A stretch of DNA of 64,000 bases. Source: Bdellovibrio bacteriovorus. Lineage in GTDB: Bacteria; Bdellovibrionota; Bdellovibrionia; Bdellovibrionales; Bdellovibrionaceae. A program made the translations under genes and the position numbers. The notes under the pieces were generated by a model that saw only the letters and a program-made list of their open reading frames with translations, was not told the origin of the DNA and made no database searches. The first letter of the stretch is position 1. Every line of letters starts with the position of its first letter. The DNA is taken from positions 3,279,979 to 3,343,978 of the forward strand of contig NZ_CP102930.1 in NCBI RefSeq assembly GCF_025558485.1, written 5' to 3'. Below, in pieces: positions 18,316-29,100 of the stretch.

Positions 18316-18738
18316 ATGGCAAAAAAAGTTACAGGAATGATCAAGCTGCAAATACCGGCAGGGAAAGCTAATCCAGCTCCTCCCGTTGGACCGGCACTTG
18401 GACAGCACGGGGTAAACATCATGGAATTCTGTAAGCAGTTCAACGCTCGTACACAAGCGTTGGGTGATAGCATCATCCCTATCATCATCACTGTTTACCA
18501 AGACAGATCGTTTACTTTCATCACAAAAACACCACCGGTGTCTTCTTTGATCAAAAAGGCGTTGAAACTGGAATCCGGTTCCAAACAGCCTCAGAAAGAC
18601 AAAGTTGGCAAAATCAATAACGATCAAATCAAGCAAATCGCTACAACGAAATTGCCTGACTTGAACTGCTTGAAAGTTGAATCTGCAATGTCACAAGTTG
18701 CTGGTACAGCTAAGAGCATGGGCATCGACATCGCGTAA
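18316..18738 (+). CDS. rplK: 50S ribosomal protein L11
   Basis: 140 residues. It forms the base of the L7/L12 stalk and binds the GTPase-associated centre of 23S rRNA. The N-terminal domain has the Pro-rich [33 protein letters not shown]; the C-terminal rRNA-binding domain has [19 protein letters not shown] and ends [15 protein letters not shown]. The frame stays open to a TTG at 18301, but ATG 18316 gives the expected [16 protein letters not shown] start, with AGGAG at the right distance. Confidence 0.98.
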
Positions 18739-18749
18739 GGGTGGTAAAA

Positions 18750-19454
18750 ATGGCAGGTAAGAAATTCGCAGCAGTCGCTAAAAAAGTTGATTCTGCAAAA
18801 AAATACACTGTTGATGAAGCATTCAAACTCGTTGTTGAGGCAGCTCCAGCGAAATTTGATGAATCTATCGACGTAGCTTTGCGCTTGGGTATCGACCCTA
18901 AGCAATCTGACCAACAAGTGCGCGGAGCGATTGCTCTTCCTCACGGTCTGGGCAAAGAAGTTAAAGTTGTTGTTTTCGCAAAAGGCCCGAAAGAAGCTGA
19001 AGCGAAAGCGGCTGGCGCTGACTTCGTTGGTGCAGACGACCTTGTGGCTAAAATCCAAGAAGGTTGGTTGGACTTTGATAAATGTATCGCGACTCCAGAC
19101 ATGATGGCGACTGTTTCTAAAGTTGCTAAGATCCTGGGGCCTCGTGGTTTGATGCCGAATCCAAAAATCGGTACTGTAACTATGAACGTTGGTGAAGCCG
19201 TTACTGCCGAGAAAAAAGGTAAGTTGGATTTCCGCGTTGATAAAGCAGGTATCGTACATGCTGGTATCGGTAAGAAATCCATGGGCGATGCTAAACTTAA
19301 AGATAACTTCATGACTTTGTTGGGAGCTATCGTTAAGGCAAAACCAGCATCTTCCAAAGGGATCTACCTAAGATCTATCGCTGTGGCATCCACTATGGGT
19401 CCTGGCATTAAGATCGAACCAAATGCGGCGGCAGCTGCAACTGGTGCTAACTAG
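18750..19454 (+). CDS. rplA: 50S ribosomal protein L1
   Basis: 234 residues, the E. coli length. It forms the mobile L1 stalk that helps E-site tRNA leave; in many bacteria it also represses its own operon. Visible blocks are VDVALRLGIDPKQSDQQVRGAIALPHG, GPRGLMPNPKIGTVTMNVG and GKLDFRVDKAGIVHAGIGK, typical of the two-domain L1 fold. ATG 18750 was chosen over GTG 18741 because it gives the normal MAGKKF start with GGGTGG upstream. It begins 11 bases after rplK. Confidence 0.98.
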   Translation: MAGKKFAAVAKKVDSAKKYTVDEAFKLVVEAAPAKFDESIDVALRLGIDPKQSDQQVRGAIALPHGLGKEVKVVVFAKGPKEAEAKAAGADFVGADDLVAKIQEGWLDFDKCIATPDMMATVSKVAKILGPRGLMPNPKIGTVTMNVGEAVTAEKKGKLDFRVDKAGIVHAGIGKKSMGDAKLKDNFMTLLGAIVKAKPASSKGIYLRSIAVASTMGPGIKIEPNAAAAATGAN

Positions 19455-19464
19455 TAAATAATTA

Positions 19465-19497
19465 GGCTCTGATTTCGATCAGGGCCTTGTTTTTTTG
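19465..19497 (+). terminator. UUCG-capped terminator/attenuator between rplA and rplJ
   Basis: GGCTCTGAT / ATCAGGGCC (9 pairs, one G-T) closed by TTCG and followed by TTGTTTTTTT. It ends rplKA transcription fully or in part before the L10 leader. Confidence 0.85.
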
Positions 19498-19577
19498 TTG
19501 GTTATTCTGTATTAGTTTTTAAGTTTTATTGCGATCAGAGACAGTAGGTTTCTTTTAGTGGATTTAATCCCTCATTT

Positions 19578-19686
19578 GCGAGGGGCCTACCGAGATAAGG
19601 CAAAAAGGTTTTCTAAAATGGATTCAGATTTTCTGGATTCACCAATGCGACCTCCAAACCGACCTGATTCGCACAGGCCCCTTCGC
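19578..19686 (+). promoter_or_regulatory. Probable L10 leader RNA (rplJ autoregulation)
   Basis: GCGAGGGGCCT (19578-19588) pairs over about 85 bases with AGGCCCCTTCGC (19675-19686), with one bulged A. Smaller hairpins lie inside, for example around CAGATTTTCTG. Known L10 leaders sit in this position and bind the L10(L12) complex to control rplJL. The long-range stem is seen; the assignment is inference. Confidence 0.55.
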
Positions 19687-19723
19687 AAGAAGGGCAAAAA
19701 GTCTAATGAAAGGAGGCTCACTT

Positions 19724-20254
19724 ATGATCACTCGCGCAGATAAAGAGCAAGAGATTAAGCTTATCACTGAAAAGTTCGGTAAAGCTAAAGGAGCTTTCAT
19801 CGTCGACTTCAAAGGCATCAAGGTTGAGCAAGTAACTAACTTGCGTAAAAAATTGAATGCTGCTGATTCTGAGATGAAAGTTGTCCGCAACACTCTTGCA
19901 AAAAGAGCGTTCAAAGATCACCCAGCTATTGAAACAGCATTTGCTAATTCAATGAAAGGTACTAACGCCATCGTATTCTCTTACGGTGAGGTGAACGCGA
20001 CTGCAAAAACATTGGCTGATTTTGCTAAGGACGTAGAAGTTCTGCAAATTAAGTCCGGTGTTATGGATGGTGCAGCTTTGGATGATGCTAAGATTAAATT
20101 CTTGGCGACACTTCCAGGCAAAGACCAGCTACGCGCTATGTTCCTTAGTACGCTATTGGCTTCTGGCTCTGCACTTGCAAGATGCTTGAATGCTTACGCT
20201 GAGAAACTTGGTGGCGGCGCTGCTGCTAGTACTGAAGAAGCTCCACAAGCATAA
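19724..20254 (+). CDS. rplJ: 50S ribosomal protein L10
   Basis: 176 residues. It anchors L7/L12 dimers to the ribosomal stalk. The N-terminal rRNA-binding domain has [46 protein letters not shown]. The C-terminal helix that carries L12 is [13 protein letters not shown], followed by a short Ala-rich tail. ATG 19724 is chosen because AGGAGG lies just before it; the open frame extends 18 bases further upstream. It is preceded by a probable L10 leader, so self-repression at the mRNA level is likely. Confidence 0.97.
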   Translation: MITRADKEQEIKLITEKFGKAKGAFIVDFKGIKVEQVTNLRKKLNAADSEMKVVRNTLAKRAFKDHPAIETAFANSMKGTNAIVFSYGEVNATAKTLADFAKDVEVLQIKSGVMDGAALDDAKIKFLATLPGKDQLRAMFLSTLLASGSALARCLNAYAEKLGGGAAASTEEAPQA

Positions 20255-20261
20255 TGCTTGT

Positions 20262-20279
20262 ACCCCGACGATTCGGGGT
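20262..20279 (+). other. Small hairpin between rplJ and rplL
   Basis: ACCCCGA / TCGGGGT with a CGAT loop, followed by TAATGG rather than a T tract. Its place suggests modulation of the rplJ to rplL ratio, for example by RNA stability. Confidence 0.45.
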
Positions 20280-20335
20280 TAATGGTGCGGAATATTTGAA
20301 TTTTTAAATAATTTTTTTATCCCTGGAGGATTAAA

Positions 20336-20701
20336 ATGTCTCTAACTAACGATCAAATCGTTGAAGCATTGTCTGCAAAGACAGTTCTTGAAATTGCGGA
20401 ACTTGTAAAAACTTTGGAAGAAAAATGGGGCGTTACTGCTGCTGCTCCAGTAGCTGCTGCAGGTCCTGCTGCTGCTGCTGTTGAAGAAAAAACTGCTTTC
20501 GACGTTATCCTTGTTGACGCTGGCGCCAACAAAATCAACGTTATTAAAGAAGTTCGTGGCTTGACTGGTTTGGGTCTTGCTGAAGCTAAAGCCCTTGTTG
20601 AAGCTGGTAACAAAGCTGTTAAAGAAGGCGCTTCTAAAGAAGACGCAGAAAAAATCAAGAAAGCTCTTGAAGCTGCGGGCGCGAAAGTTACTGTTAAGTA
20701 A
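20336..20701 (+). CDS. rplL: 50S ribosomal protein L7/L12
   Basis: 121 residues. It is the multi-copy stalk protein that recruits and activates translation GTPases. The N-terminal dimerisation domain ([31 protein letters not shown]) is joined by an Ala/Pro hinge (about residues 35-50) to the C-terminal domain [70 protein letters not shown] strong CTGGAGG precedes the ATG. Codon use is extremely biased, fitting very high expression. A terminator follows, and rpoB does not come next as usual. Confidence 0.98.
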   Translation: MSLTNDQIVEALSAKTVLEIAELVKTLEEKWGVTAAAPVAAAGPAAAAVEEKTAFDVILVDAGANKINVIKEVRGLTGLGLAEAKALVEAGNKAVKEGASKEDAEKIKKALEAAGAKVTVK

Positions 20702-20730
20702 TTTCTGCCACTTAGTTTATGCTAATGCCG

Positions 20731-20760
20731 AAAGCCTCGAGGAAACTCGGGGCTTTTTGC
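20731..20760 (+). terminator. Intrinsic terminator after rplL
   Basis: AAAGCCTCGAG / CTCGGGGCTTT with a GAAA tetraloop (one G-T pair), running into TTTTT. Confidence 0.88.
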
Positions 20761-20831
20761 ATTTTGGGCCTTCGCTTTTACCCTTCGTTGGGGTTGGGCT
20801 GGGGGCTCGCTGTGGGCCAAAATGCAAAAAG
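20753..20831. repeat. Large dyad in the rplL/lipoprotein convergent gap
   Basis: CTTTTTGCATTTTGGGCC (from 20753) is matched in inverse by GGGCCAAAATGCAAAAAG (to 20831) with one mismatch, around a G-rich 40-base spacer. It may work as a terminator for the minus-strand gene and as an insulator. Confidence 0.6.
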
Positions 20832-20852
20832 TCCCTCATTTTGGCGTGTGAG

Positions 20853-21608
20853 TTACCAGGCGTAGCCTAGTTTTAGGCCGAAGGCTTCTTGGGTTTCTCG
20901 GTCGGATCTATCCCATTTGATGTCGATGTGGCTGTATTCGATGGCGGCTCGGAATCCTTTTTGGTGGGTGCTTAGGCCCAGGGAATAATAGCCGTGGATT
21001 CCGTCGTCTTTGTAGGGGCCGAAGGTGCCATTTGTACTGGTGATGTTGGTTTTTACGTTATGGGCCTCGTATATGTAAGAAAAGTAGGGGACCACATATT
21101 CGTATTTGTACCCTAAGCTGATTCCGGCTTGGGAAGTTGTGATGTCGGACTTGGCTTTAGCGTCTGTGGTGTTGCTGCCCACGGAAAATTCGTCGGTGGT
21201 GGTTTCGCTTTTTGTTCCGTATGCGCCCATGATAGATCCTACCCACACTCGGTTTTGGGTTCCGTGGTTCAGGAACTGGAATCTTGCTCCCCACAGGAAG
21301 TTTTCCACGTATAGCTCTAAGCCTTTGAAAACACTTAAGCTTGCATCAAAACCCACATTATTCGCGCCAGCTACGAAGTCACTTGCGTCCACGTCGTTGT
21401 TGATCAGGACTTTGTCGCGCAGGGGTGGGTTGGCGTTAATATCGTTTACCAGCGTTACGCGGGTTTCTGAAGCCATCACGATGGCGGCGTGTCCCTGCCA
21501 TTGTTCGTTGACCACGACCGGCATGTTGAAATGGGAGGCTCGCAGGCTGATAGAGTGAGAGCATGCTGACAAACTGAGCAAACTTAAGGCGAACAACGCT
21601 CTAAACAT
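20853..21608 (-). CDS. Predicted outer-membrane lipoprotein / beta-barrel, unknown function
   Basis: 251 residues. Lipoprotein signal MFRALFALSLLSLSACS with the lipobox LSAC (Cys16). The mature part is rich in amphipathic beta strands (LELYVENFLWGARFQFLNHG, NRVWVGSIMGAYGTKSE, QAGISLGYKYEYVVPYFSYIYEAHN, FRAAIEYSHIDIKWDR) and ends FGLKLGYAW, an aromatic barrel-like end. The frame stays open to 21944, but the ATG at 21608, with AAGGAAC before it, gives a clean signal peptide. It sits inverted between rplL and rpoB, which are adjacent in most bacteria. Function unknown. Confidence 0.75.
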   Translation of the reverse strand: MFRALFALSLLSLSACSHSISLRASHFNMPVVVNEQWQGHAAIVMASETRVTLVNDINANPPLRDKVLINNDVDASDFVAGANNVGFDASLSVFKGLELYVENFLWGARFQFLNHGTQNRVWVGSIMGAYGTKSETTTDEFSVGSNTTDAKAKSDITTSQAGISLGYKYEYVVPYFSYIYEAHNVKTNITSTNGTFGPYKDDGIHGYYSLGLSTHQKGFRAAIEYSHIDIKWDRSDRETQEAFGLKLGYAW

Positions 21609-21730
21609 AAGGTTCCTTTTTCTTTCTTTTTTTAAGCCTATGATGCGGCCTCGATGTGGGCTACTGAATAGCTGCAACCCTCGAATTGATACACTGCAAT
21701 ATTGGGCTGTTTTGGGGGCGTCTGAAGTTT

Positions 21731-21758
21731 TTGGAAAGGCATCAAAAGTTCCTATAAT
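21731..21758 (+). promoter_or_regulatory. Probable rpoBC promoter
   Basis: TTGGAA at 21731-21736 and a perfect TATAAT at 21753-21758, 16 bases apart, about 115 bases before the rpoB start. It fits the need for a separate promoter after the inverted lipoprotein gene. Confidence 0.5.
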
Positions 21759-21873
21759 CACTTGATTTATTGAAAACTTAGGGTAGTTTGAGATACTTGC
21801 GTTTTTATTTAATGTGGGCCTTGGAATGTTCCCCCCGAAGCGAACATCCGATTTTCTTATCACGGAGAGTACA

Positions 21874-24800
21874 TTGGAAAAAACTCCAGTTACGGCTTCT
21901 AACATTCGAGTTAGAAAGTCATTCGCGAAAAATAAGCAAGTCATTGATATCCCAAATCTGATTGAACTGCAGAAATCTTCTTACGAAGCTTTCATTCAAA
22001 AAGATATGGATCCAGATCGCCGTGGCGAAGCTGGTCTCAATGGCGTTTTCAAATCTGTTTTCCCAATCACAGATTTCAACAATACAGCAAGCCTTGAGTT
22101 CGTATCATACACTCTAGAGCCAGCTAAGTACGACGTGGACGAGTGCCGTCAGCGTGGTATGACTTTCGCTGCTCCGATCAAGGTGACTCTTCGTCTGATC
22201 GTTTTCGATGTTGATGAAGAAACTGAAGCACGCAGCATCCGTGACGTGAAAGAACAGGAAGTTTATCTGGGTGAAATCCCTCTGATGACTGCCAACGGTT
22301 CCTTCATCATCAACGGTACTGAGCGCGTTGTTGTTTCCCAGTTGCACAGATCTCCGGGCGTGTTCTTCGATCACGACGGTGGTAAAAACAATGCTTCTGG
22401 TAAATTGATCTACTCTGCACGTGTGATCCCTTATCGTGGTTCATGGTTGGATGCTGAGTTTGACCAGAAAGATCTTATCCACGTACGTATCGACCGTCGT
22501 CGTAAGTTCCCAGTTACAATCCTGTTGAAAGCTTTGGGTTACAACTCCGAACAGCTTCTGGAATACTTCTACGATCTTGATGAAGTTTACGTTAAGGGCG
22601 GCAAGCTCTTCCGTAAGTTGGACATCGAGCGTATGTCCGGTCAAAGAGCCTTGACTGATATCGTTGATCCAAAATCCGGCGAAGCGCTGGTAAAAGCGGG
22701 TCGTCGTATCACTCGTGCTATCGTTAAAAAGATCAAAGATCTTGATATCACAGAGCTTGAAGTTCAGCCGGAAGATCTTGATGGTAAAGTTTTGGCGAAA
22801 CCGCTGATTGATGAATCCACTGGTGAAATCATCGCTGATGCCAATGCGGAATTGAACTCTGCAATCATCAAGCGTTCCATCGAAGCTGGTATCGACAGCT
22901 TCTTCATGATCTTCTTCGACGGTTTGACTGTGGGGCCTTACCTGCGCAACACCCTGTTGGTTGATAAAGTCTCCAACAAAGAAGAATCTTTGGTTGAGAT
23001 CTACAAACGCCTTCGTCCTGGTGAGCCTCCAACTTTGGAAGCTGCTACGACATTCTTCGGCCGTTTGTTCTTCGATCCAGAGACTTATGACCTTTCTGAA
23101 GTTGGTCGTATCAAGATCAATCACAGATTCGGTATCTCTATGGACGAATGTCCACCGTCTCACAGAACACTGACTCACAAGGATATCCTGAGCACCATCA
23201 AAACTTTGATCGATCTGAAAAATGGTCGTGGTGTTATCGACGATATCGATCACTTGGGTAACCGTCGTGTTCGTTCCGTGGGTGAGCTTCTGGAAAACCA
23301 ATACCGCATTGGTTTGGTTCGTATGGAACGCGCTATCCGTGAGCGTATGTCCCTTCAGGACGTTGAAACTATGATGCCTCACGATCTTGTGAACGCGAAA
23401 CCTGTGAATGCCGTAGTAAAAGAATTCTTCGGTTCTTCCCAGTTGTCTCAGTTCATGGATCAGACGAACCCACTTTCCGAGATCACGCACAAACGTCGTT
23501 TGTCCGCTCTTGGACCTGGTGGTTTGACTCGTGACCGCGCTGGTTTCGAAGTACGTGACGTACATCCTACGCACTACGGACGTATCTGTCCTATCGAAAC
23601 TCCAGAGGGTCCAAACATCGGTTTGATCGCCTCTTTGGCGACTTACGCTCGTATCAACAACTATGGTTTCATCGAGACTCCATACCGTAAAGTTGAAGCG
23701 GGTCAGGTTTCCAAGGACATCAACTATCTTTCTGCACTGGAAGAAGCTGGTCACCACATCGCTCCGGCGGCACGTGACGAAGCTGGCAACAAAGCCATCC
23801 AGACTGCAACCACCATCACTCGTCGTGACGGTGAGTACGAGATTGTTGATAAAGATAAAGTTGCTTTGATGGACGTTTCCCCATCTCAGTTGGTTTCCAT
23901 CGCAGCTTCCCTGATTCCATTCCTTGAGCACGATGACGCCAACCGTGCCTTGATGGGATCGAACATGCAACGTCAAGCGGTTCCACTGCTGCGTTCTCGC
24001 GCTCCACTTGTTGGTACGGGCGTAGAGCGTTTGGTTGCTCGTGACTCCGGTACTTCCATCGTTGCTCAAAACGATGGTATCGTTGAGGAAGTTGATGCTT
24101 CCCGTATCGTTATCCGTCGTTTCGCCAAAGGTGGCGAGCTGGGTGCGAACGTGGACATCTACAACCTGACGAAGTATCAGCGTACGAATCAAAATACGTG
24201 CTTCAATCAAAAACCAATCGTTACTGTTGGTGACAAGATTTCCAAAGGCGACATCATCGCTGACGGTCCTTCCACTGAACTGGGCGAGCTGGCATTGGGT
24301 CAGAACATCCTTGTGGCGTTCACTCCTTGGCAGGGTTACAACTTCGAGGACTCCATCCTTATTTCTGAGCGTCTGTTGAAAGACGACGTTTACACTTCCA
24401 TCCACATCGAAGAATTCGAGTGCGTGGCTCGTGACACAAAACTTGGTAAGGAAGAGATCACTCGCGATATCGCTAACGTTGGTGAAGAAGCTCTGAAAGA
24501 CCTGGATAGCTCTGGTATCATCCGCATCGGTGCGGAAGTTCGCCCTGGCTTCATCCTGGTTGGTAAAGTGACTCCAAAAGGTGAAACTCAGCTTTCCCCA
24601 GAGGAAAAACTTTTGAGAGCGATCTTCGGTGAAAAAGCCGGCGACGTTCGTGATACATCTCTGCGTGCGCCATCCGGCGTGTACGGAACTGTTATCGATG
24701 CTCAAGTTTACTCTCGTGAAGGTGCAGACCGCGATGAGCGTTTGTCCCTGATCATCGAAGAGAAAAAACGCAAGCTTGAAAAAGACTTGGCGGTTGAGCA

Positions 24801-26082
24801 GAACGTTATCAAAAATAACGCTATCTCCAAACTTCGTGACATCCTGGTTGGTAAAACAACTACAGGCGTTCTTCTGAATGAAGACGGTTCTCAGAAGTTG
24901 TTGAACAAAGGTCAGGACATCACTGAAGCGGATCTAGAGACAGTTCCATTCGAATTGTTGAACTACATCCCTCTTGAGCAAGACCTTGAGTTCCAGGTGA
25001 ACAAAATCATCGACAATGCTCGTAACCAGTTGGATGCAGTTAAACTTGTGTTCAATGAAAAGATCGATCGTCTTCGTAAAGGTGACGAATTGCCTCCGGG
25101 CGTGATCAAAATGGTTAAAGTTTACGTTGCTATCAAACGTAAAATGCAAGTCGGGGATAAATTCGCCGGTCGTCACGGAAATAAGGGTGTTGTCTCCAAA
25201 GTATTGCCTGCGGAAGACATGCCTTATCTAGCTGACGGTACACCAGTGGACATGGTTCTGAATCCACTAGGGGTTCCTTCTCGTATGAATATCGGTCAGA
25301 TCCTTGAGGTTCACTTGGGTTGGGCAGCGCACAACTTGGGTAAACAACTGGGTGCTCATCTTGAGAAATGGAATGCGGAAAACGCACGTTCCGAGATGAA
25401 AGATATCTTCAACGACAGCGATATCTCTACAAAACTTGATAAAGCTGATGATGCTTCATTGAAGTCCATGGTCAACCGCATGAAGAACGGTATCCACGTG
25501 GGTACTCCGGTCTTCGACGGTGCTCGTGAGGCTGATGTGAAAGGTCTTCTTGAAAAAGCACAGGTTCCAACATCCGGTAAGTCCGTTCTATTCGACGGTC
25601 GTACAGGGGAGCCGTTCACGAACCCAGTTACTGTGGGTATCATGTACATGCTTAAGCTTCACCACTTGGTTGAAGAGAAGATCCACGCTCGTTCTATCGG
25701 ACCTTATTCTCTAGTTTCTCAGCAGCCTTTGGGCGGTAAAGCTCAATTCGGTGGTCAGCGTCTAGGGGAGATGGAAGTTTGGGCGATCGAGGCGTACGGT
25801 GCGGCTTATTCTCTGCAAGAGTTCCTGACTGTTAAGTCAGATGACGTTGCGGGTAGAACTCGTATGTACGAAAGCATCGTGAAGGGTGAAAACATCCTTG
25901 AGCCAGGCTTGCCTGAATCCTTCAACGTATTGGTGAAAGAGCTTCAATCTCTGGCACTGAACGTGGAGCTGATGGAGTCTGACATTCTACGTGACCAGGA
26001 TGAAGATTTTGGTGACGAAGAAGTGATCGAGGTAGAACCAGTTGCGCCGGTTGCGTCTAAAGACGAACCAGAGCAGCACTAA
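21874..26082 (+). CDS. rpoB: DNA-directed RNA polymerase beta subunit
   Basis: 1402 residues, somewhat longer than the E. coli protein (1342). Visible blocks include the rifampicin-pocket region [100 protein letters not shown], and the C-terminal clamp [33 protein letters not shown]. The rifampicin cluster looks wild type. The frame extends to a GTG at 21814, but TTG 21874 is preferred: it gives [17 protein letters not shown] and has GGAGAG six bases upstream. The acidic C-terminal tail (residues about 1375-1402) is extra. Confidence 0.98.
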   Translation: MEKTPVTASNIRVRKSFAKNKQVIDIPNLIELQKSSYEAFIQKDMDPDRRGEAGLNGVFKSVFPITDFNNTASLEFVSYTLEPAKYDVDECRQRGMTFAAPIKVTLRLIVFDVDEETEARSIRDVKEQEVYLGEIPLMTANGSFIINGTERVVVSQLHRSPGVFFDHDGGKNNASGKLIYSARVIPYRGSWLDAEFDQKDLIHVRIDRRRKFPVTILLKALGYNSEQLLEYFYDLDEVYVKGGKLFRKLDIERMSGQRALTDIVDPKSGEALVKAGRRITRAIVKKIKDLDITELEVQPEDLDGKVLAKPLIDESTGEIIADANAELNSAIIKRSIEAGIDSFFMIFFDGLTVGPYLRNTLLVDKVSNKEESLVEIYKRLRPGEPPTLEAATTFFGRLFFDPETYDLSEVGRIKINHRFGISMDECPPSHRTLTHKDILSTIKTLIDLKNGRGVIDDIDHLGNRRVRSVGELLENQYRIGLVRMERAIRERMSLQDVETMMPHDLVNAKPVNAVVKEFFGSSQLSQFMDQTNPLSEITHKRRLSALGPGGLTRDRAGFEVRDVHPTHYGRICPIETPEGPNIGLIASLATYARINNYGFIETPYRKVEAGQVSKDINYLSALEEAGHHIAPAARDEAGNKAIQTATTITRRDGEYEIVDKDKVALMDVSPSQLVSIAASLIPFLEHDDANRALMGSNMQRQAVPLLRSRAPLVGTGVERLVARDSGTSIVAQNDGIVEEVDASRIVIRRFAKGGELGANVDIYNLTKYQRTNQNTCFNQKPIVTVGDKISKGDIIADGPSTELGELALGQNILVAFTPWQGYNFEDSILISERLLKDDVYTSIHIEEFECVARDTKLGKEEITRDIANVGEEALKDLDSSGIIRIGAEVRPGFILVGKVTPKGETQLSPEEKLLRAIFGEKAGDVRDTSLRAPSGVYGTVIDAQVYSREGADRDERLSLIIEEKKRKLEKDLAVEQNVIKNNAISKLRDILVGKTTTGVLLNEDGSQKLLNKGQDITEADLETVPFELLNYIPLEQDLEFQVNKIIDNARNQLDAVKLVFNEKIDRLRKGDELPPGVIKMVKVYVAIKRKMQVGDKFAGRHGNKGVVSKVLPAEDMPYLADGTPVDMVLNPLGVPSRMNIGQILEVHLGWAAHNLGKQLGAHLEKWNAENARSEMKDIFNDSDISTKLDKADDASLKSMVNRMKNGIHVGTPVFDGAREADVKGLLEKAQVPTSGKSVLFDGRTGEPFTNPVTVGIMYMLKLHHLVEEKIHARSIGPYSLVSQQPLGGKAQFGGQRLGEMEVWAIEAYGAAYSLQEFLTVKSDDVAGRTRMYESIVKGENILEPGLPESFNVLVKELQSLALNVELMESDILRDQDEDFGDEEVIEVEPVAPVASKDEPEQH

Positions 26083-26111
26083 GTTTAATAATTTAACAAC
26101 AGGGGTGTTCT

Positions 26112-29100
26112 TTGAGAGACTTGTTGAATTTTTTCGATAAACCAAAAGATCCACTTTCGTTTGACGCCGTACGAGTATCGTTGGCGTCACCTGAAATGAT
26201 TCGTGAATGGTCATTTGGTGAAGTTAAGAAGCCAGAAACTATCAACTATCGTACTTTCAAGCCTGAACGTGACGGCTTGTTCTGTGCGAAAATCTTCGGT
26301 CCTATCAAGGACTACGAGTGCTTGTGCGGTAAGTACAAACGTATGAAGTACCGTGGCGTCGTCTGTGAAAAGTGCGGCGTTGAAGTGACTCAGACCAAGG
26401 TTCGCCGTGAGCGCCTTGGTCACATCGAATTGGCAACTCCAGTAGCCCATATCTGGTTCCTGCGTTCTTTGCCTTCTCGTATTGGTAACCTTTTGAATCT
26501 TTCTTTGAAAGACGTTGAAAAGGTTCTTTACTGTGAAGCACACGTTGTTATCGATCCAATGGAAACAACATTGGAAGAAGGTCAGGTTCTGACTGAAGAG
26601 GCGTTGCAAGCAGCGCTTAACGAATTCGGTCCTTCCTTCAAATACGGCATGGGTGGTGAAGCGGTTCGTGATCTTTTGAAAAAGATCGACCCTGAATACC
26701 TGTCCCGTAAACTTCGTTTGGAAGTGAAAGATACCAAGTCTGAAGCTGGTATCAAAAAATTGACTAAACGCCTGCGCGTTGTTGAAGCCTTCAAAGGTTC
26801 CATCAACAAGCCAGAGTGGATGATGTTGGAAGCACTTCCGGTTCTTCCTCCTGATCTTCGTCCATTGGTACCTCTGGATGGCGGCCGTTTCGCGACGTCT
26901 GACCTGAATGACCTGTACCGCCGTGTGATCAATCGTAACAACCGTTTGAAACGCCTTCAGGAGCTGAACGCTCCAGACATCATCATCCGCAACGAAAAAC
27001 GTATGTTGCAGGAAGCGGTTGATGCGTTGTTGGACAACGGTCGTCGCGGTAAGACCTTCACTGGTCCGAATAAACGTCCTCTTCGCTCCCTTTCTGACAT
27101 GTTGAAAGGTAAGCAGGGTCGTTTCCGTCAAAACCTTTTGGGTAAACGTGTTGACTACTCTGGTCGTTCCGTCATCACAGTAGGTCCAACTTTGAAGCTT
27201 CACCAGTGCGGTCTTCCTAAGAAGATGGCTTTGGAGCTGTTCAAGCCATTCGTTTACAACAAACTTGAAGAAAAAGGTTTGGCAGCAACGATCAAGCAAG
27301 CAAAACGCCTTGTTGATCAAGAAACAGTGGAAGTTTGGGATATCCTGGCTGACGTGGTGAAAGAGCACCCAGTGCTTCTGAATCGTGCGCCAACTCTTCA
27401 CAGATTGGGTATCCAGGCATTCGAACCTGTTCTTCACGAAGGTAAAGCTATCCAGTTGCACCCGCTAGTATGTACGGCGTTCAATGCCGACTTCGACGGT
27501 GACCAGATGGCAGTTCACGTTCCACTTTCCGTGGAATCCCAGGTTGAAGCGCGCGTTTTGATGATGTCCACAAACAACATCCTTTCTCCAGCTTCCGGTA
27601 AGCCAATCATCAATCCTTCTCAGGATATCGTGTTGGGTCTTTACTGGTTGACTCGTATGCGTCCGGGCGCCAAGGGTTCAGGCAAAGCCTTCTCCAGCGT
27701 TCAGGAAGCTCAATACGCGTTTGAGACAGGTCTTGTGGACCTTCAGGCGTCTTGTAAGGTTCGTATCAAAGGCACATTGCAGGAAACGACTGTAGGTCGT
27801 GCAATCCTTTCTGACATCGTTCCTAAAGAAGTTCCGTTCAACGAAGTGAACGTGACTATGAATAAGAAACAAATCGCTGCGTTGATCGACAAGACGTTCC
27901 GTCTTGCGGGCGCTAAAGCGACTTGCATCCTTGCTGATAAAATCATGGAGTTCGGCTTCAAGTATTCAACAGCAGCAGGTATGTCCATCGGTATCGATGA
28001 CATGGTGATCCCGGCAGCGAAAGCTCCGATGATCGCGGATGCCGAGAAGCAAGTGACTGAGATCCAGCAGCAGTACGACGAAGGTTTGATCACAGATGGT
28101 GAGCGCTACAATAAAGTGGTGGATATCTGGGCTCAGACTGCGGATAAGATCGCTAAAGAAGGTATGAACGCGATTGAAAAACAAACGTTCAACGTTGGTG
28201 GTAAAGAAGTTGTTGGTCCATCCTTCAACCCTATTTACATCATGGCTGACTCCGGAGCCCGTGGTTCCGCAGCTCAGATCCGTCAGTTGGGTGGTATGCG
28301 TGGTTTGATGGCGAAACCTTCTGGTGAGATCATCGAAACGCCGATCACTGCGAACTTCCGTGAAGGTTTGACAGTTATCCAGTACTTCATCTCCACGCAC
28401 GGTGCGCGTAAAGGTTTGGCCGATACCGCATTGAAAACAGCGAACTCCGGTTACTTGACTCGTCGTTTGGTTGACGTTGCTCAGGACGTGGTCGTTTCTG
28501 AAGTGGATTGCGGTGTTGAAGATGGTTTGGAAATCACTCCGATTTACGAAGCGGGTGAAATCGTTCAAAACATCGGTGACCGTATCTTGGGTCGTACAGC
28601 ATTGAAAGATGTTGTTGATACTGCAACGAACGAAGTTGTTGTTCGTGCAAATCAAGAGATCACTGAAACTGACGTTAAGGTTATCGAAGGCCGTGGTATC
28701 GACAGAGTCGACATCCGTTCTGCTTTGATCTGTCAGTCTAAGCGCGGTGTTTGCGTGAAGTGCTACGGACGTGATTTGTCCCGTGGTGCGACTGTAAACT
28801 TGGGTGAAACAGTGGGTATCATTGCTGCTCAATCTATCGGTGAGCCGGGTACACAGTTGACGATGAGAACGTTCCACTTGGGTGGTGCGGCATCTCGTGC
28901 GGTTGAACAATCTGTTCACACATCTCGTTACGACGGTACAATTAAACTTGAAAACGTTCATGCAGTAACAAACCGTAACGGTAAGTTGACTGTGATGAAT
29001 CGTAACGGTTCTGCAAAAGTTATCGACGAAGCAGGCCGTGAAAGAGAAGACTTCAAGCTTGTTTACGGTGCTGTTTTGAACTTCAAAGAAGGCGACAAAG

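Noticed and set aside
22441..24705. 754-residue open frame antisense to rpoB
   Set aside because: Strong codon bias in rpoB leaves the opposite frame free of stops. The product is rich in Thr/Gln/Phe/Val with no recognisable domain and no ribosome site. Similar shadows lie over rpoC (26211-27461 and 27966-29216).
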